A stretch of 42,306 nucleotides of DNA from Perkinsus marinus ATCC 50983 (lineage: Eukaryota > Perkinsozoa > Perkinsida > Perkinsidae). Numbering within the stretch: position 1 is the stretch's first letter; every line of letters begins with the position of its first letter. The DNA is taken from NCBI RefSeq assembly GCF_000006405.1, contig NW_003206281.1:231110-273415 (forward strand), given 5' to 3'. A program made the position numbers and the translations under genes. Of this stretch, positions 32,379 through 42,306 are shown in pieces. Under the pieces are notes generated by a model. The model was not told the DNA's origin, did not search any database, and saw nothing but the letters and a program-made list of their open reading frames with translations.

Positions 32379-34037
32379 TTAGAAAGTGACTGGCCCAGCT
32401 TTCCAAATAGTCCAAGTCCATGGCCAGGTATGCTTGTAGACGAAAATGTTCACCCAAACGTGGAGGTTCACATGGGACTGGAAATCCCAGACATTAGCAT
32501 GGTTCTCCACAGTGTTTCCGAAGATGTCGACAGACACACCGGCACCGACTACCACGAGGTTAACGTCGAGGCCCAGAGAGCCGTGGGCCTTTATATCACT
32601 GTGTGGAGCTCCTTGGACATCAACTTCACCGGTTAAAGTCGCCTTCAACGTGGGAACAACTGGGACATCAATATTGAAAGAGACCGAAACCGAGGCTTTG
32701 CCGGCGAAAGTGCGGTTGTCGGGCTGCAGCAGATTCTTGCCGGAGCCACTAGCAGTGATGCACACTTGGATGTATAGCCTTGCGAAAGATACACCCTTCT
32801 GGAAGACAACGGCGCATCCGCTACCCTCGAACGAAAAGCCCAAAACAACATCAGCTTGTGGCCACTTCATAGTGATGGATATCTTGAGGCTTGCTTGATA
32901 GTTCTTATTGTGCACGTCAACGAAGGACATACCGAAATCGAGAGATAGTGCTGTCGTGTTTGCCGAGATACCAACATTGAGACAGTATGGAACACCGTTG
33001 GTGGACTTGCCGATAGTGCAACCCTTTGGGAATACGAACTTGGGCAGATCCAGGAGTTGACGCTGATATCGCTCCAAGAAGTACTTATGCGAGGCTGTAC
33101 CTTCAACTATGGTGAAGTAGTCAATAGAAGGGGTCGCTTGCTTGCCACGGAGGAGCCTTGTCGATGGCCTCCAATCAGGATGCTCACCGTCGTTGAAGAA
33201 GATGCGGGCAGATTCGCTGATCAGATGAGTCTTGATGAAGCGTGCTTCCAACAATGGCGCCTCATCCTCAGTGGGAGGCGCCGTGGAGTGGTCAGCAATG
33301 TCGTATGTTGAGTAAACTTGCTTCAGCGTATCATCTACCGTCTTTGCCTCGTCTAGCTTCTCCCAGTGGGTCACTTCGGTCACCTGGTACACTTTGTTGT
33401 TCTCGAACGTATTCGTGGCCAGCAGTTTGACCATCTTCTCATCGGCCTCGTCGGTGTAGAGAGTCCAAGAGTTGGGCACCAAACCAGTTTGGGCGAGAGC
33501 GGTGAAATTTGCGTGAGTTTTGGAGTCAACACCCTCGGCTCCACTCCTAACCCACTTATTCACCTTCTGACCATCTACCTCCACGAGGCCGTGATGAGCC
33601 CATCCATCCTTCTCAAGAGTATGACCGACATCGAGCTTGCGATTAGCAGACGGAGCACCATGTGTCTTGCCTGCGTGGTGAACGAGGAAAGACTTCTTAT
33701 TGAAAAGCTGGAGGGTCTGGGAGTGAGCGTCAGTCTCACTTGTCAGAAGGTACTGATAAGGATGACTCGGCGAAGCTTGAACCGTTACCTGGCCGTCTTT
33801 GACAATGAAAACGTCGTGGAGGGTGGTTAGGGACTTTCCATCGTCCATGCCAGGCAGTACCAGTCCCATGGTCTCCATAGCCTTGGATATATGGCATTGC
33901 ACCGGCTTGCCGTACTCGTCGAGCAAATCGAGATTACAGTAATGGGTAACCTTAGTCTGCATCCGTATGCTTTCCATTGTGAAGGCTGAAGCCCCAAGGA
34001 AAGACAATAGAGCACATTGAAAAGAGGCGATGACCAT
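32379..34037 (-). CDS. Secreted protein, 552 aa, intronless, unknown family
   Basis: A single uninterrupted frame starts at ATG 34037 with a signal peptide (MVIASFQCALLSFLGASAF). The N-terminal half is hydrophilic, Thr/His/Lys-rich (KTHGAPSANRKLDVGHTLEK, then WAHHGLVEVDGQKVNKWVRS). The C-terminal third has a regular beta-type pattern of alternating hydrophobic residues (SVSFNIDVPVVPTLKATLTG) and a Trp-rich tail (WPWTWTIW). About seven cysteines lie in the mature part. There is no transmembrane segment beyond the signal and no catalytic motif I recognise. The lack of introns contrasts with the heavily split protease genes nearby, hinting at a retrocopy or transferred origin, or simply an intron-poor gene. 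It is certainly coding, but the function is unknown. Confidence 0.85.
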   Translation of the reverse strand: MVIASFQCALLSFLGASAFTMESIRMQTKVTHYCNLDLLDEYGKPVQCHISKAMETMGLVLPGMDDGKSLTTLHDVFIVKDGQVTVQASPSHPYQYLLTSETDAHSQTLQLFNKKSFLVHHAGKTHGAPSANRKLDVGHTLEKDGWAHHGLVEVDGQKVNKWVRSGAEGVDSKTHANFTALAQTGLVPNSWTLYTDEADEKMVKLLATNTFENNKVYQVTEVTHWEKLDEAKTVDDTLKQVYSTYDIADHSTAPPTEDEAPLLEARFIKTHLISESARIFFNDGEHPDWRPSTRLLRGKQATPSIDYFTIVEGTASHKYFLERYQRQLLDLPKFVFPKGCTIGKSTNGVPYCLNVGISANTTALSLDFGMSFVDVHNKNYQASLKISITMKWPQADVVLGFSFEGSGCAVVFQKGVSFARLYIQVCITASGSGKNLLQPDNRTFAGKASVSVSFNIDVPVVPTLKATLTGEVDVQGAPHSDIKAHGSLGLDVNLVVVGAGVSVDIFGNTVENHANVWDFQSHVNLHVWVNIFVYKHTWPWTWTIWKAGPVTF

Positions 34038-34254
34038 AAAATTGGGAAAAGAGTTGAAAAAACTGAGTTGTCCGATGCGTTGATGAACTGCTGACTCTCC
34101 ATTCTATGTAAGCACGTTCATAGCATCCCGAAGCTGAACAATCATCACGTGACGCAGAACATCTTATTAGTGTGCGCAAACCGCTTTGGTCGTTGTGCGA
34201 CTGCGACTACGTGAGAGCATCTTGACATCGGCTGTGACTATCGACCTCAGTATG

Positions 34255-34450
34255 GTTTTGTCGACCAGCACAATGCTCACGAGTACGCCAGCTCTTCATA
34301 TTGCGTCTGAGACTTTTAGTGTCACATTCACATGCATTTCTTTAGAAGTAATGACCACCACAAGATGTTCGAAGGTTGTGCGACTGATGCTGCGCACCAT
34401 GCCGCCAAGCTTGGGTTGATCTTCGCTGAGGTTATTCGGGAGTGTTGAAC
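34255..34450 (-). CDS. Possible small-gene exon
   Basis: After a CGCATAG acceptor-like site, about 60 minus-strand codons stay open to a TGA, with SISRTTFEHLVVVITSKEMH and VNVTLKVSDAI, a beta-rich protein-like segment. Plus-strand frames compete. No upstream exon is secure and I recognise no family. Confidence 0.3.
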
Positions 34451-34656
34451 ACCAGAGAAAAGGGCAATCCTCGTTGATCTATGCGAGGAAAACTCTCCTT
34501 GATCCACACGTGAGCTCGACATTAGGGAAGAGAGGCGTTGCGTAGCTGGAAAAGGGCAGTAACGAGAGACACATCGATAATTCGTTGTACACGTGCGTAT
34601 TCACGCGCTGGCTCTACTGCCAGCAGTGACATCCGCGCTGTTTCAAACAGTCTGTT

Positions 34657-34737
34657 TGACTCAGTGGCATCGCTAAGCTGATTCTGGCCACTGGCAGTAG
34701 CCAATTTCCGGCGGCCCACCAGGGCCCCGAAACAGTA
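34657..34737. repeat. Dispersed repeat, copy 2
   Basis: This is related to 27755-27821, with the same order of blocks and about a dozen extra bases in the middle. It makes the overlapping minus frame here unlikely to be a host gene. Confidence 0.6.
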
Positions 34738-34955
34738 GATTGACTCTGGGGCCACCTGATGATGTGAATACCTATCACCAGTATTGATACAAGGTCATTG
34801 TGCGTGCGGAATTCATGTTCTCAGATTTCTTCTACGATTCTCAATAATACAATCCCACTTTAACGCAATCACCTCCACGTGTGTGCTGTATATTCGATTG
34901 AATCAGCTCTCGCTCTGAATTTCTTTCAAGCCCTCTCACTCTTCGTGCGTGAATA

Positions 34956-35145
34956 TGATCACTCTACCGTCCAATAGTTGTGTGCTGTGGAATCCGTCTG
35001 CCCAATCTGTCCCTCCTAGCTATGGCTAGTAGGAGGTTGTACTGTTGTTGTATTCATCCTATTCCTCCAAATAGTAACGCTCTGGCTAGTGTTATAAGTC
35101 AATGTCAACAGGATCTGTGGTGTCGAACAACCCAACGGGTGATCA
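34956..35145 (+). repeat. 5' LTR (190 bp)
   Basis: The repeat begins TGATCACT and ends GGGTGATCA, the usual TG...CA form. It is identical by eye over 190 bp to 41103-41292. The flanking AATA at 34952-34955 is repeated after the 3' LTR. Confidence 0.92.
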
Positions 35146-35160
35146 TGGTGCATCATCCGG
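35146..35160 (+). other. Candidate primer-binding site
   Basis: TGGTGCATCATCCGG starts directly after the 5' LTR. TGG, complementary to a tRNA CCA end, fits a primer-binding site. I could not assign the tRNA. The site lies within the gag reading frame, which begins inside the LTR. Confidence 0.5.
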
Positions 35161-38100
35161 CCCTCAGATATCTTTTAATGACAAGAACCCTTTGGATAGG
35201 GTTAAGGCGGCTCTGGCAGCCGTACCTGGAGGAGGTTATGAGGAGTTGGAAGTTGAATGGTCTCGCTTGCAAACTCAGAGTACTTATCGGCAGCTCTTGG
35301 CTATAATTGGTGTATCGGCCAATGCTCTAGCATGGTCAGGATTGGAGTTTACCTGCGCTGCGAAGCGTGTCGGTCCAGACCCTGCTGCATTTCATGCAGC
35401 ATACAAATTGAGCCGACATCGTAGTGCTACTCGTGATAAAGCTTTCGGTCAAGAAGACGGTTTCGACGCGTTCAACTATGATGCCCTTTGTCAGCATTTA
35501 GCCTCTGCTACTGCCCGTATTACAGGTCCAAAGTGGGGCCCTCTCTTGGTTGGCCTGGCCGCCTATCTCCCGGAAACCGTTGTTGACACTGCCTTACGTA
35601 GCAATCTTAAGAAGGCTCTTTTCTCCTCAACGAATGGTGTGGAGAAGTTTGATCCCAAGTCCGATTTATTGCTCTGGACTGCAATCACCAAAGAAGCTAG
35701 CAAAGGTATCTGTGATAATGATATGTTGAAGGAGTACTTCGTGAAATGGACGAATGCACTGAAGGCCTTATATGATAAATTGGTATCTTGTTGGCGTGAC
35801 TATCAAGAGACTGAAGCTCCCAGAGACAACAATATCGTCTTGCTACTGAGTCAGTGGGCATCCTTGAGGTTCCGGAAGATCCCTCTCTCGAGAGCTTTTT
35901 CTGAGGAGCGTCGGTTGGCGGCTAAGATTGCAGCAATTGGTGATGATGGTCTCAACCAGGAGTGTGCTGTCAAGCTGGACTTCAAGGTCCGCCGTAAAAA
36001 TTTGGCTCTTATTGTTCGATCCTGCAAGGTAGCCCCCGAGTACAGCAGTGCTCTTGAGCTGGCCCGTCTCATTGAGACAAGAGCAACGACCGATGTTGAG
36101 TGTACGAGATTAGTTCAGGAATATGCCCGAGCTAATGGCTACAGTGATTTCGACAAGCTCTTTGGTATTGAGAGGTTCGACTTCACTAGGGATGACCCCG
36201 GCCAGAAACCCCATCGCGGTGAAAAGCGACATCGACCACGTGAAGATCATGGTCCTGACAAGCGTTTGAGAAGCGTGCAAGGGCAGAAGCCTATTCCAAG
36301 CTCTATCGTTAACAAACCTCGTGATGATCATGGTGGTGAGCATAAACGACGCCCGGTTAGTGGTACTTCTACTTCCCCATCAAAACCACTCTCAGCATCT
36401 ACTGCAGATTCGGCGAGTTCTACACGACCACTGAAACCAACTCTATCTGAAAAGCTCAAGGTGAGCAGCTCAGTTTTGCAGCAACGACGACAGGCTGGTT
36501 CCTGTCTAGGCTGTGGATCTACGGATCATAAATTGGCAGACTGTCCGAAGTATGGACTTCCAAGAAGCCTGACCATAATAAAGCTGATACTGTAAAGGTT
36601 TCGAAGACTAGTCAAGTCTCTGCTTACTTTGTGTGTGTTGCGCAATCAGTAGGAAGGGTGGACAAGGTCTGGAAAATCACAACAGTGGTCTCTCCACCTG
36701 ATCAATTAGACAAACAACTGCCAGTGCGCGTTGGTATTGATAGTTACTCGGCATGTAGCCTTGTGACGGAGCTCGTGGTAGACCATCTCCAGCTTAAAGT
36801 TACGAAACTGGAACACCCCTCAACTCTCATATTAGCTGATGGCAGCACTGTTGCCATGGATTCAGTGATATCTCTGCGCCTAAACCATGGTGGGTACAGC
36901 CCTTTGATATCGTGTTTCGTGACAAAGTCTCTGCCTGAGGCTGATGTTTTGTTGGGCTATCCAGATTTCCCTTCGATTGGAATACAGATTAGTGTCCCGT
37001 CTGTGTCTGGAATCAACGAAGGCGGAATCTTGGCAAATATTGATACCCAAGTGAAGTCGGCACTCTTTTACCTAACGTCAAATATTGACAAATGGAAAGC
37101 TTGCCCCGGAGCGCCAAGCTACCGCTATAGGCTCCGTCGACTGGAGCCATGGGAGGTCAAGGACACCAGCATTCAGACTGTGACCCTAGAGGTTGAAGTG
37201 CTGCCGAAGGGTACAAAAGTCAGTGACGCGGCCGATGCGATGAAAAGCGGGGGTAACAAGTCGAAGCCCTTCGACTATAGCATTGGATTGTACAAAGCTC
37301 TTTCAGAGCGTGCGCGCACTGACTATTGTTTAGAGATTAAAAACTTCGTGGACAGTCATTGGTGGGTCCCGGTAGACAATAATGACAAGTGCCATTCTTT
37401 AATCTCTCAAACTGATATTATCACGTTTCCTTCATCCCAGAAGGAGACAAAATCGACGCGCGTACGAGCGTGTAGCGATGCACGCAAACTCAATGGTGAG
37501 CTAGCGTGTGCATCATATCATGGATGGTCGATTGACCAAATCCTGAGACTAGTCCGTGCAAGATGGGACTCTAAATCATCTAGTGTCTATATATTAGATT
37601 TGCGAAAAGCATTTTATAAAATAAGGATTGCACACAACAAATATGTGAAGGTTCGTACCCTTGGTAGGGTATTCGTATCAGATAGGATTATTTTTGGGAT
37701 CCGTGTGGGTCCAGCAATCCTTAGCGCACAAGTTTGTGCGTTGTGCAATGCGGTACTCACAGGTATGTTGGGGAGACCTGTTGAGGTGAATGAAGTTTTT
37801 GGATTCGCAGATGTCATATCTGGTTTGACTATCCTGCCTTATTATGATGATCTCTTGATCATCGGGCCAAGTGACTTAGCCCGTCGATTCGTTGAGATCA
37901 TCTCAAGAATTGCTCCTGAGATAGGGGCCGAGTTTCCAAAGGAGAAGCAAACCCACTTGGTTCCGGGTGCGTCAGTTGACCACTTAGGTGTAACCTTGTC
38001 TTTGTTGGGCACAAGGGAACTTGAATTATCATGTAATGGTCTACCAACGGTCTACCGTCCAGTGTGGATGTTGGTCCATTTATTTCGAAAAGGTCAATAT

Positions 38101-41094
38101 TCTCCCTCGCGGGGGAGATATATGACCCGGCGTATTGTCACGCTGAGGCTCGTCTTATAGCTGATTATCTGCGTTCCTGGGCTGGCAAATGGAAATGCTC
38201 TTGGGACAAACAGTTCCGACTCACTAGCTCGCAGTTAGTGTCTCTCCGATCGCTCTTTGGCAGAGCTGAAGAGGATTTTCGAAACTGTGCTCACAGCACC
38301 ATTCCGGGTAAAGTGGTTTTTGGAACACCGCTGTGCTTTTGCAATTTATGTTTATGCAATTGTTGCAATGTAGGACATCCGAAGTCACTTTTGCAATGAC
38401 TTGTTATTGTTCACAAAACCCAAGACGTAGGAATTTTGGCAACATGGATTTTGCAAAAATACATCTAGTCAGGGCTTCTCTAGTCCTTCTCATCAGTAGA
38501 ATGCTGTGCTTCAGTTTAGAACCCGTCTGGGATAAACGGTTTGGACAACGACGATCATGAATTGAGTACCGGAATCCTTTTTTGATTGACAGTTTTACGA
38601 TGAGATGGCCGGTTGAGCGAAATCCCGGTTAAAAATCATGATACAGCGTTCATCAGCATATTGTTTGTTCACTGTGGACACTTCGCAATTCTAGAACTTA
38701 GAATTGGAATTAGAAAATGTCATTAGAAAAACATGCTCGTTTGTTTGATGAGAAACAGCGACGGTGGCATGTGAATAGAAAGGAATTCTATTGGTTGCAC
38801 CGTACAATTCGCCATTTGGTGTGCTGGGCTAAAGCTTTCCCGCCCTCTAGCCATCATATTAGAGGTATAGTTGTTTACTGTGATAACACTACTGCAGCTG
38901 CATGGGGTAGCGCGCAAAAACCTCGCAAATATGACATACAAGCTGTGCACCGCTTGCAAGATGATATTTCTGACCTACTGACTCAATGCAAGGAAGAGCT
39001 TGGCGTATCCATCAAGGTTTGCAATATAGCTGGCTACCTTAATGATGAAGCGGACAAACTGTCACGTCTGGGGAGTTCTCTGGATGTCTTACCAGACTTG
39101 TCCGAAATTACTACCAGCGTGAACAAGAAAGTGAAAAGCTTGGATACTTTCCCTTCTTGTGTAGTTTTTTCCCGTGACACTGATTGTGCATTGATAACAC
39201 CTCCTTTTAGTCATGTTGACCCCGGGAGGATGGTAGTTGTACCCGATCCCGCCGTTGATTTAAGCAATACTGACCTAGGATTATTGCAGATTGGTGACTC
39301 GCTCCCTGTTGCGGTAGCCCATGTCGATATTATCAAGTATGATGACTTGACTGGTGTTGCCGATATGTCAGAAGCTGACTTATTGGTGCATTCAATGCTG
39401 CACTGCATTGTAGACAGGCATTGGGTGACAAGGATTATACGAGTAATTTGAAGCTATTTGATGTACCTGTCTCGGAGATTATGGCGAGCTTTGCTGAGCC
39501 TGATGTCTATCCTACTGCAACCCGGCTACGACTGGGGGGCGCGGTCCTTGGCCCACGATTTAGGATCCTGAATGAGTTGCTCGAGTACAAGGACAAACAA
39601 ACTGATGGGCCTTGGTTGGTGTATTTGCCCTCCCCAAGGAGTCGTGCCTGGGCTCTTTATCGATACCATAGCAACCCCTTACTTGGTGGGCATCGAGGGT
39701 CTCCAAGAGCGATCTCTGCCGCAAAGGCGGATGGATATTGGTGGCCGACAATTTCGAAGGATATGAACCGCTGGATCAAGCATTGCCCTAACTGTCAATT
39801 GGGGAAGTGGTATGAACCCTTCAACCCTCAACCCCTTGTATTCCGCCGAGGCATGACTAGGTTTAGCGCTTTGCAATTGGATTTTATGGGACCTATGGAC
39901 AGTTTTGTCCGTGCTAACCAACCTGCTTGCCCGGGCAATAATATGTATGTTCTTGTGATGGTTGATGGAGGATCAAGGGCTGTATTGTCACTACTTGTAC
40001 CTAACACGTCAGCGCTTGTCGTTATCACTAGCTTGTTGATCTGGTTCCAAGTATATGGAGTACCAAGTTATGTTCAACTTGATGGAGCAGGAGCCCATGT
40101 TAGTGAAGAGCTATCGATATTCGCAAGAACATGGAACTTCCATCTCTCTATTGGTATTGCTCGTAGGCCACAAACCCAAGGCCTAGTGGAAGGCGTAGTG
40201 CGTGACTTGAAGTGTGGTCTTCAAACAAATGCTACGAGCAATACTGCCCTCCCTTGGTATATTTCGGTAATGGTTAGTAGCTTTGTGCACAACCAATCAT
40301 CACTGATGGGAACTCGGTTGTCCCCACACAACTTGGCGGTTGGGTCAGATTTAGATGAAGCACTCCCTTTTGACCGGGTGAATGATATAATCAAGGATCG
40401 GTATAGTTTGTACCACCAACTTCGAGATGAACGTGCTACCACAGCCGAGATTCATGATATGCTGGCAGTTGCTCCTCGCTATTCCTTTGATGAAGGAGAT
40501 GACGTCCGGCTTGTGCGCAAGATCAATGGTAAACGTGTTATCCAGGGGCCTTATGAAGTGGCACAAGTCCATCCCACTAATCAGTATTTGTACCAGCTAC
40601 GTGGAAAATCTGGATATGTTTCTGTTGGCCAACTTTTGCCGTATAAGACCGACGACTTTATCAGTGACTTCACACATTCGATTCTCCCACATCAAGCGTT
40701 ATTGACCCAAATTGCTCGGCCTTCTATGCCTGGTGGTATCCCGGGGATACTATCCCCTTTCTCAGCATAAAACCGGGTCATTGGGTATTCGTCATTCGCG
40801 AAACAACCACTGATGAAGCTGGTGAGCCCTCTCACGACTTGTCTGTAAGCCTGGTGGAGCGTACATCCCCGGAAGAGCTAGAAGTTATTGGCCTTGACCG
40901 CCACCGCAATGGATCTTGGCATCCTCCCCGTGGTCGTCGCGATAAGGTATGTGCGACTTTTACTGTTGGACCGGTGGATCTATTTGGGCTTGGCTTTACC
41001 AGTACGGCTCACCGTCATATTCCAAAAGCTGTCTGTAGCTGGCTAAGAAGTCAAGGGATTGATGCTTTCTGATTCCTTGCCACATATCTGGCCT

Positions 41095-41102
41095 GGGGGG
41101 CG
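41095..41102 (+). other. Weak polypurine tract
   Basis: GGGGGGCG immediately precedes the 3' LTR. It is short for a polypurine tract but in the expected place. Confidence 0.4.
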
Positions 41103-41292
41103 TGATCACTCTACCGTCCAATAGTTGTGTGCTGTGGAATCCGTCTGCCCAATCTGTCCCTCCTAGCTATGGCTAGTAGGAGGTTGTACTGTTGTTGTAT
41201 TCATCCTATTCCTCCAAATAGTAACGCTCTGGCTAGTGTTATAAGTCAATGTCAACAGGATCTGTGGTGTCGAACAACCCAACGGGTGATCA
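41103..41292 (+). repeat. 3' LTR (190 bp)
   Basis: This is the second copy of the LTR at 34956-35145 with no difference seen, followed by the AATA target duplication. Confidence 0.92.
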
Positions 41293-41471
41293 AATATGCC
41301 CCCTATGTCATGCTCTACCCGCCCCCTCCTTGACGGCCACCCCGTGTCCCACACAAGAGCCCTTCTACTTCTCACGTGCCCTTTCTCCACTTCGCTCGCC
41401 ACTTTTGCGCATCACCGGCCACTTTTCGGCGAAAAGTTTTCGCGCTTCGGTCGATAATACATCCAGGAGGG

Positions 41472-41494
41472 ACTGGGGACTCCCCAGTGGGGAG
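41472..41494. repeat. Chained single-base-centre palindromes
   Basis: ACTGGGGA-C-TCCCCAGT overlaps CTCCCCA-G-TGGGGAG and runs into GAGCCCC, so GGGGA/TCCCC alternate at least three times. No gene is supported in 41293-42306. Confidence 0.8.
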
Positions 41495-41803
41495 CCCCCT
41501 GAGCTTGTCCGGCTACGCCTGACCGGCTTGCTTCGTTGGCTATTCGAAGCTGCATAAGATGCGGGATTGCGGGTGATATGCTCCCCTTCTTCGATTTCGC
41601 TTGGGTTATAAAAATAGGTTGCCCCTATCAGAGATCAATGCCAGTAGACCCCTCCTGAAAATTCCTCTCTTTATGAATGGTCGGTTGGTGACCCACCAAT
41701 GGTGAGTTTCGGACTGGTTCAGTTCTGCAATTATTGATTGTCAATTAGTGCATAATACAGTAATATGCACGAATTCTAGAGCTATTATTAATACTCGTGA
41801 TTG

Positions 41804-41825
41804 TTTGCTAATAGCAAATTGCTAT
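41804..41825. repeat. Chained single-base-centre palindromes
   Basis: TTTGCTA-A-TAGCAAA overlaps ATAGCAA-A-TTGCTAT: TTGCTA, TAGCAA and TTGCTA alternate with single A spacers. Confidence 0.8.
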
Positions 41826-42078
41826 GGTACTTCCTTTGCTTTGGTACTCGTGACTCAAATTTGCTCGGATTGTGGCCGGAGTGGCGCTCACACTTCAAAG
41901 CATTTCAGGAGCGTAGCGACTGGCTCCCTTGGCAATGAGAGACGCGACAACGCGTCGAATTTACTCGCTCGCTGGTTCACCCTGAACATTCTACCATACT
42001 ATTGTTGAATGTCTGTTGTCCAATAGCATACATTCATTTAGTTAGTTGGTAGTAGTGGGTAGTGGGACGAAAGCATGA

Positions 42079-42099
42079 TACGTTGCTAGTAGCAACGTA
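42079..42099. repeat. Single-base-centre palindrome, 10-nt arms
   Basis: TACGTTGCTA-G-TAGCAACGTA is perfect and shares TAGCAAC with its neighbour at 42113. Confidence 0.9.
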
Positions 42100-42112
42100 G
42101 AACTATAGATGA

Positions 42113-42135
42113 TACTGTAGCAACTTGCTACAGTA
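42113..42135. repeat. Single-base-centre palindrome, 11-nt arms
   Basis: TACTGTAGCAA-C-TTGCTACAGTA is perfect. A smaller CCAGAG-A-CTCTGG lies at 42279-42291. Confidence 0.9.
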
Positions 42136-42306
42136 CTCGTGAGATCCGAAAGTCTCGACCTCAAATTTCTGTCAAAATTTCACCGAAACTTGCAACGGTA
42201 GATGCTTCGCTCCGCGTCAGTAGCAGCGAGGTCACGGAATTCTCTCGTCTGCCCAGAGAGTCATTTCAATGCTCTTAGCCAGAGACTCTGGTGGATGACT
42301 CTCGCT

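Larger units (their letters stand above)
34956..41292 (+). mobile_element. LTR retroelement, gag-pro-RT-RNaseH-integrase order, young
   Basis: The element is 6337 bp with identical 190-bp LTRs and an AATA target duplication (34952-34955, 41293-41296). Parts in order: gag at about 35.1-36.6 kb with a CLGCGSTDHKLADC zinc knuckle; a retropepsin-like protease near 36.7-37.0 kb (VGIDSYSACSLV, DVLLGYPDF); reverse transcriptase near 37.4-38.0 kb with YYDD; RNase H near 38.8-39.1 kb (VYCDNTTAAAWG); integrase from 39.65 kb with an HHCC zinc domain and a D,D-E core; and an integrase C-terminal region to about 41.07 kb. Domain order fits Ty3/gypsy or Bel/Pao kin; the RT is divergent, so the family is not settled. 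LTR identity implies a very recent insertion. The internal coding region looks broken in roughly three to five places, so it is probably not autonomous. Confidence 0.93.

Noticed and set aside
34522-34755. 77-codon minus frame as a host gene
   Set aside because: It overlaps the dispersed repeat shared with 27755-27821 and has no family features.
41127-41333. Open frame repeated at 34980 and 41127 as a duplicated gene
   Set aside because: Both lie in the LTR, so the repetition is explained by the LTR pair.

Overview
This is a eukaryotic nuclear contig. The coding DNA is split by very short GT-AG introns (mostly 41-62 nt), the genes are loosely spaced on both strands, and there is one 100-N assembly gap. 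Papain-family proteases with tiny introns, several small secreted proteins, a hAT transposon and a pro-RT-RNaseH-integrase LTR element suggest a protist, most likely an alveolate such as Perkinsus. That taxonomic guess is inference and cannot be proved from the sequence alone.

Layout. 1-4238 holds no gene I can support, only tRNA-like relics and palindromes. 4239-5603 is a non-autonomous hAT-type DNA transposon with a perfect 8-bp target duplication. 5930-8463 holds a retroelement gag fossil and unidentified coding remnants. 11158-13184 (minus) is a cathepsin B-like protease gene, followed by tRNA-derived SINE-like DNA up to about 14.6 kb. 15863-16183 (plus) may encode a secreted protein, and 16491-16987 (plus) is the 3' part of a GNAT acetyltransferase gene. 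20767-23864 (minus) is a three-exon hAT transposase gene that reads as a complete 896-residue protein. 25721-26146 (minus) encodes a small secreted protein. 28569-30191 (minus) is a ten-exon cathepsin L-like protease crossed by the N gap. 31467-31746 (minus) is a small two-exon secreted protein. 32379-34037 (minus) is an intronless 552-residue secreted protein of unknown function. 34956-41292 is a recent LTR retroelement with identical 190-bp LTRs. The last kilobase is non-coding and palindrome-rich.

How the genes fit together. There is no operon-like logic, but most of the host genes (both proteases and up to four proteins of unknown function) begin with a signal peptide, so the stretch looks rich in secretory-pathway products. 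The rest is mobile DNA of several kinds and ages.

The most unusual signal is not a gene. The non-coding DNA is full of short perfect palindromes whose two arms are separated by exactly one base (arm-N-arm'). I count more than 45 with arms of at least 7 nt, where about 2.6 are expected by chance, and about 15 with arms of at least 9 nt, where about 0.16 is expected. Many are chained as arm-N-arm'-N-arm. They lie between genes, in introns and inside one transposon copy, but I saw none in intact exons or in the young LTR element. This looks like the footprint of a specific mutational or insertional process that I cannot match to a known element.
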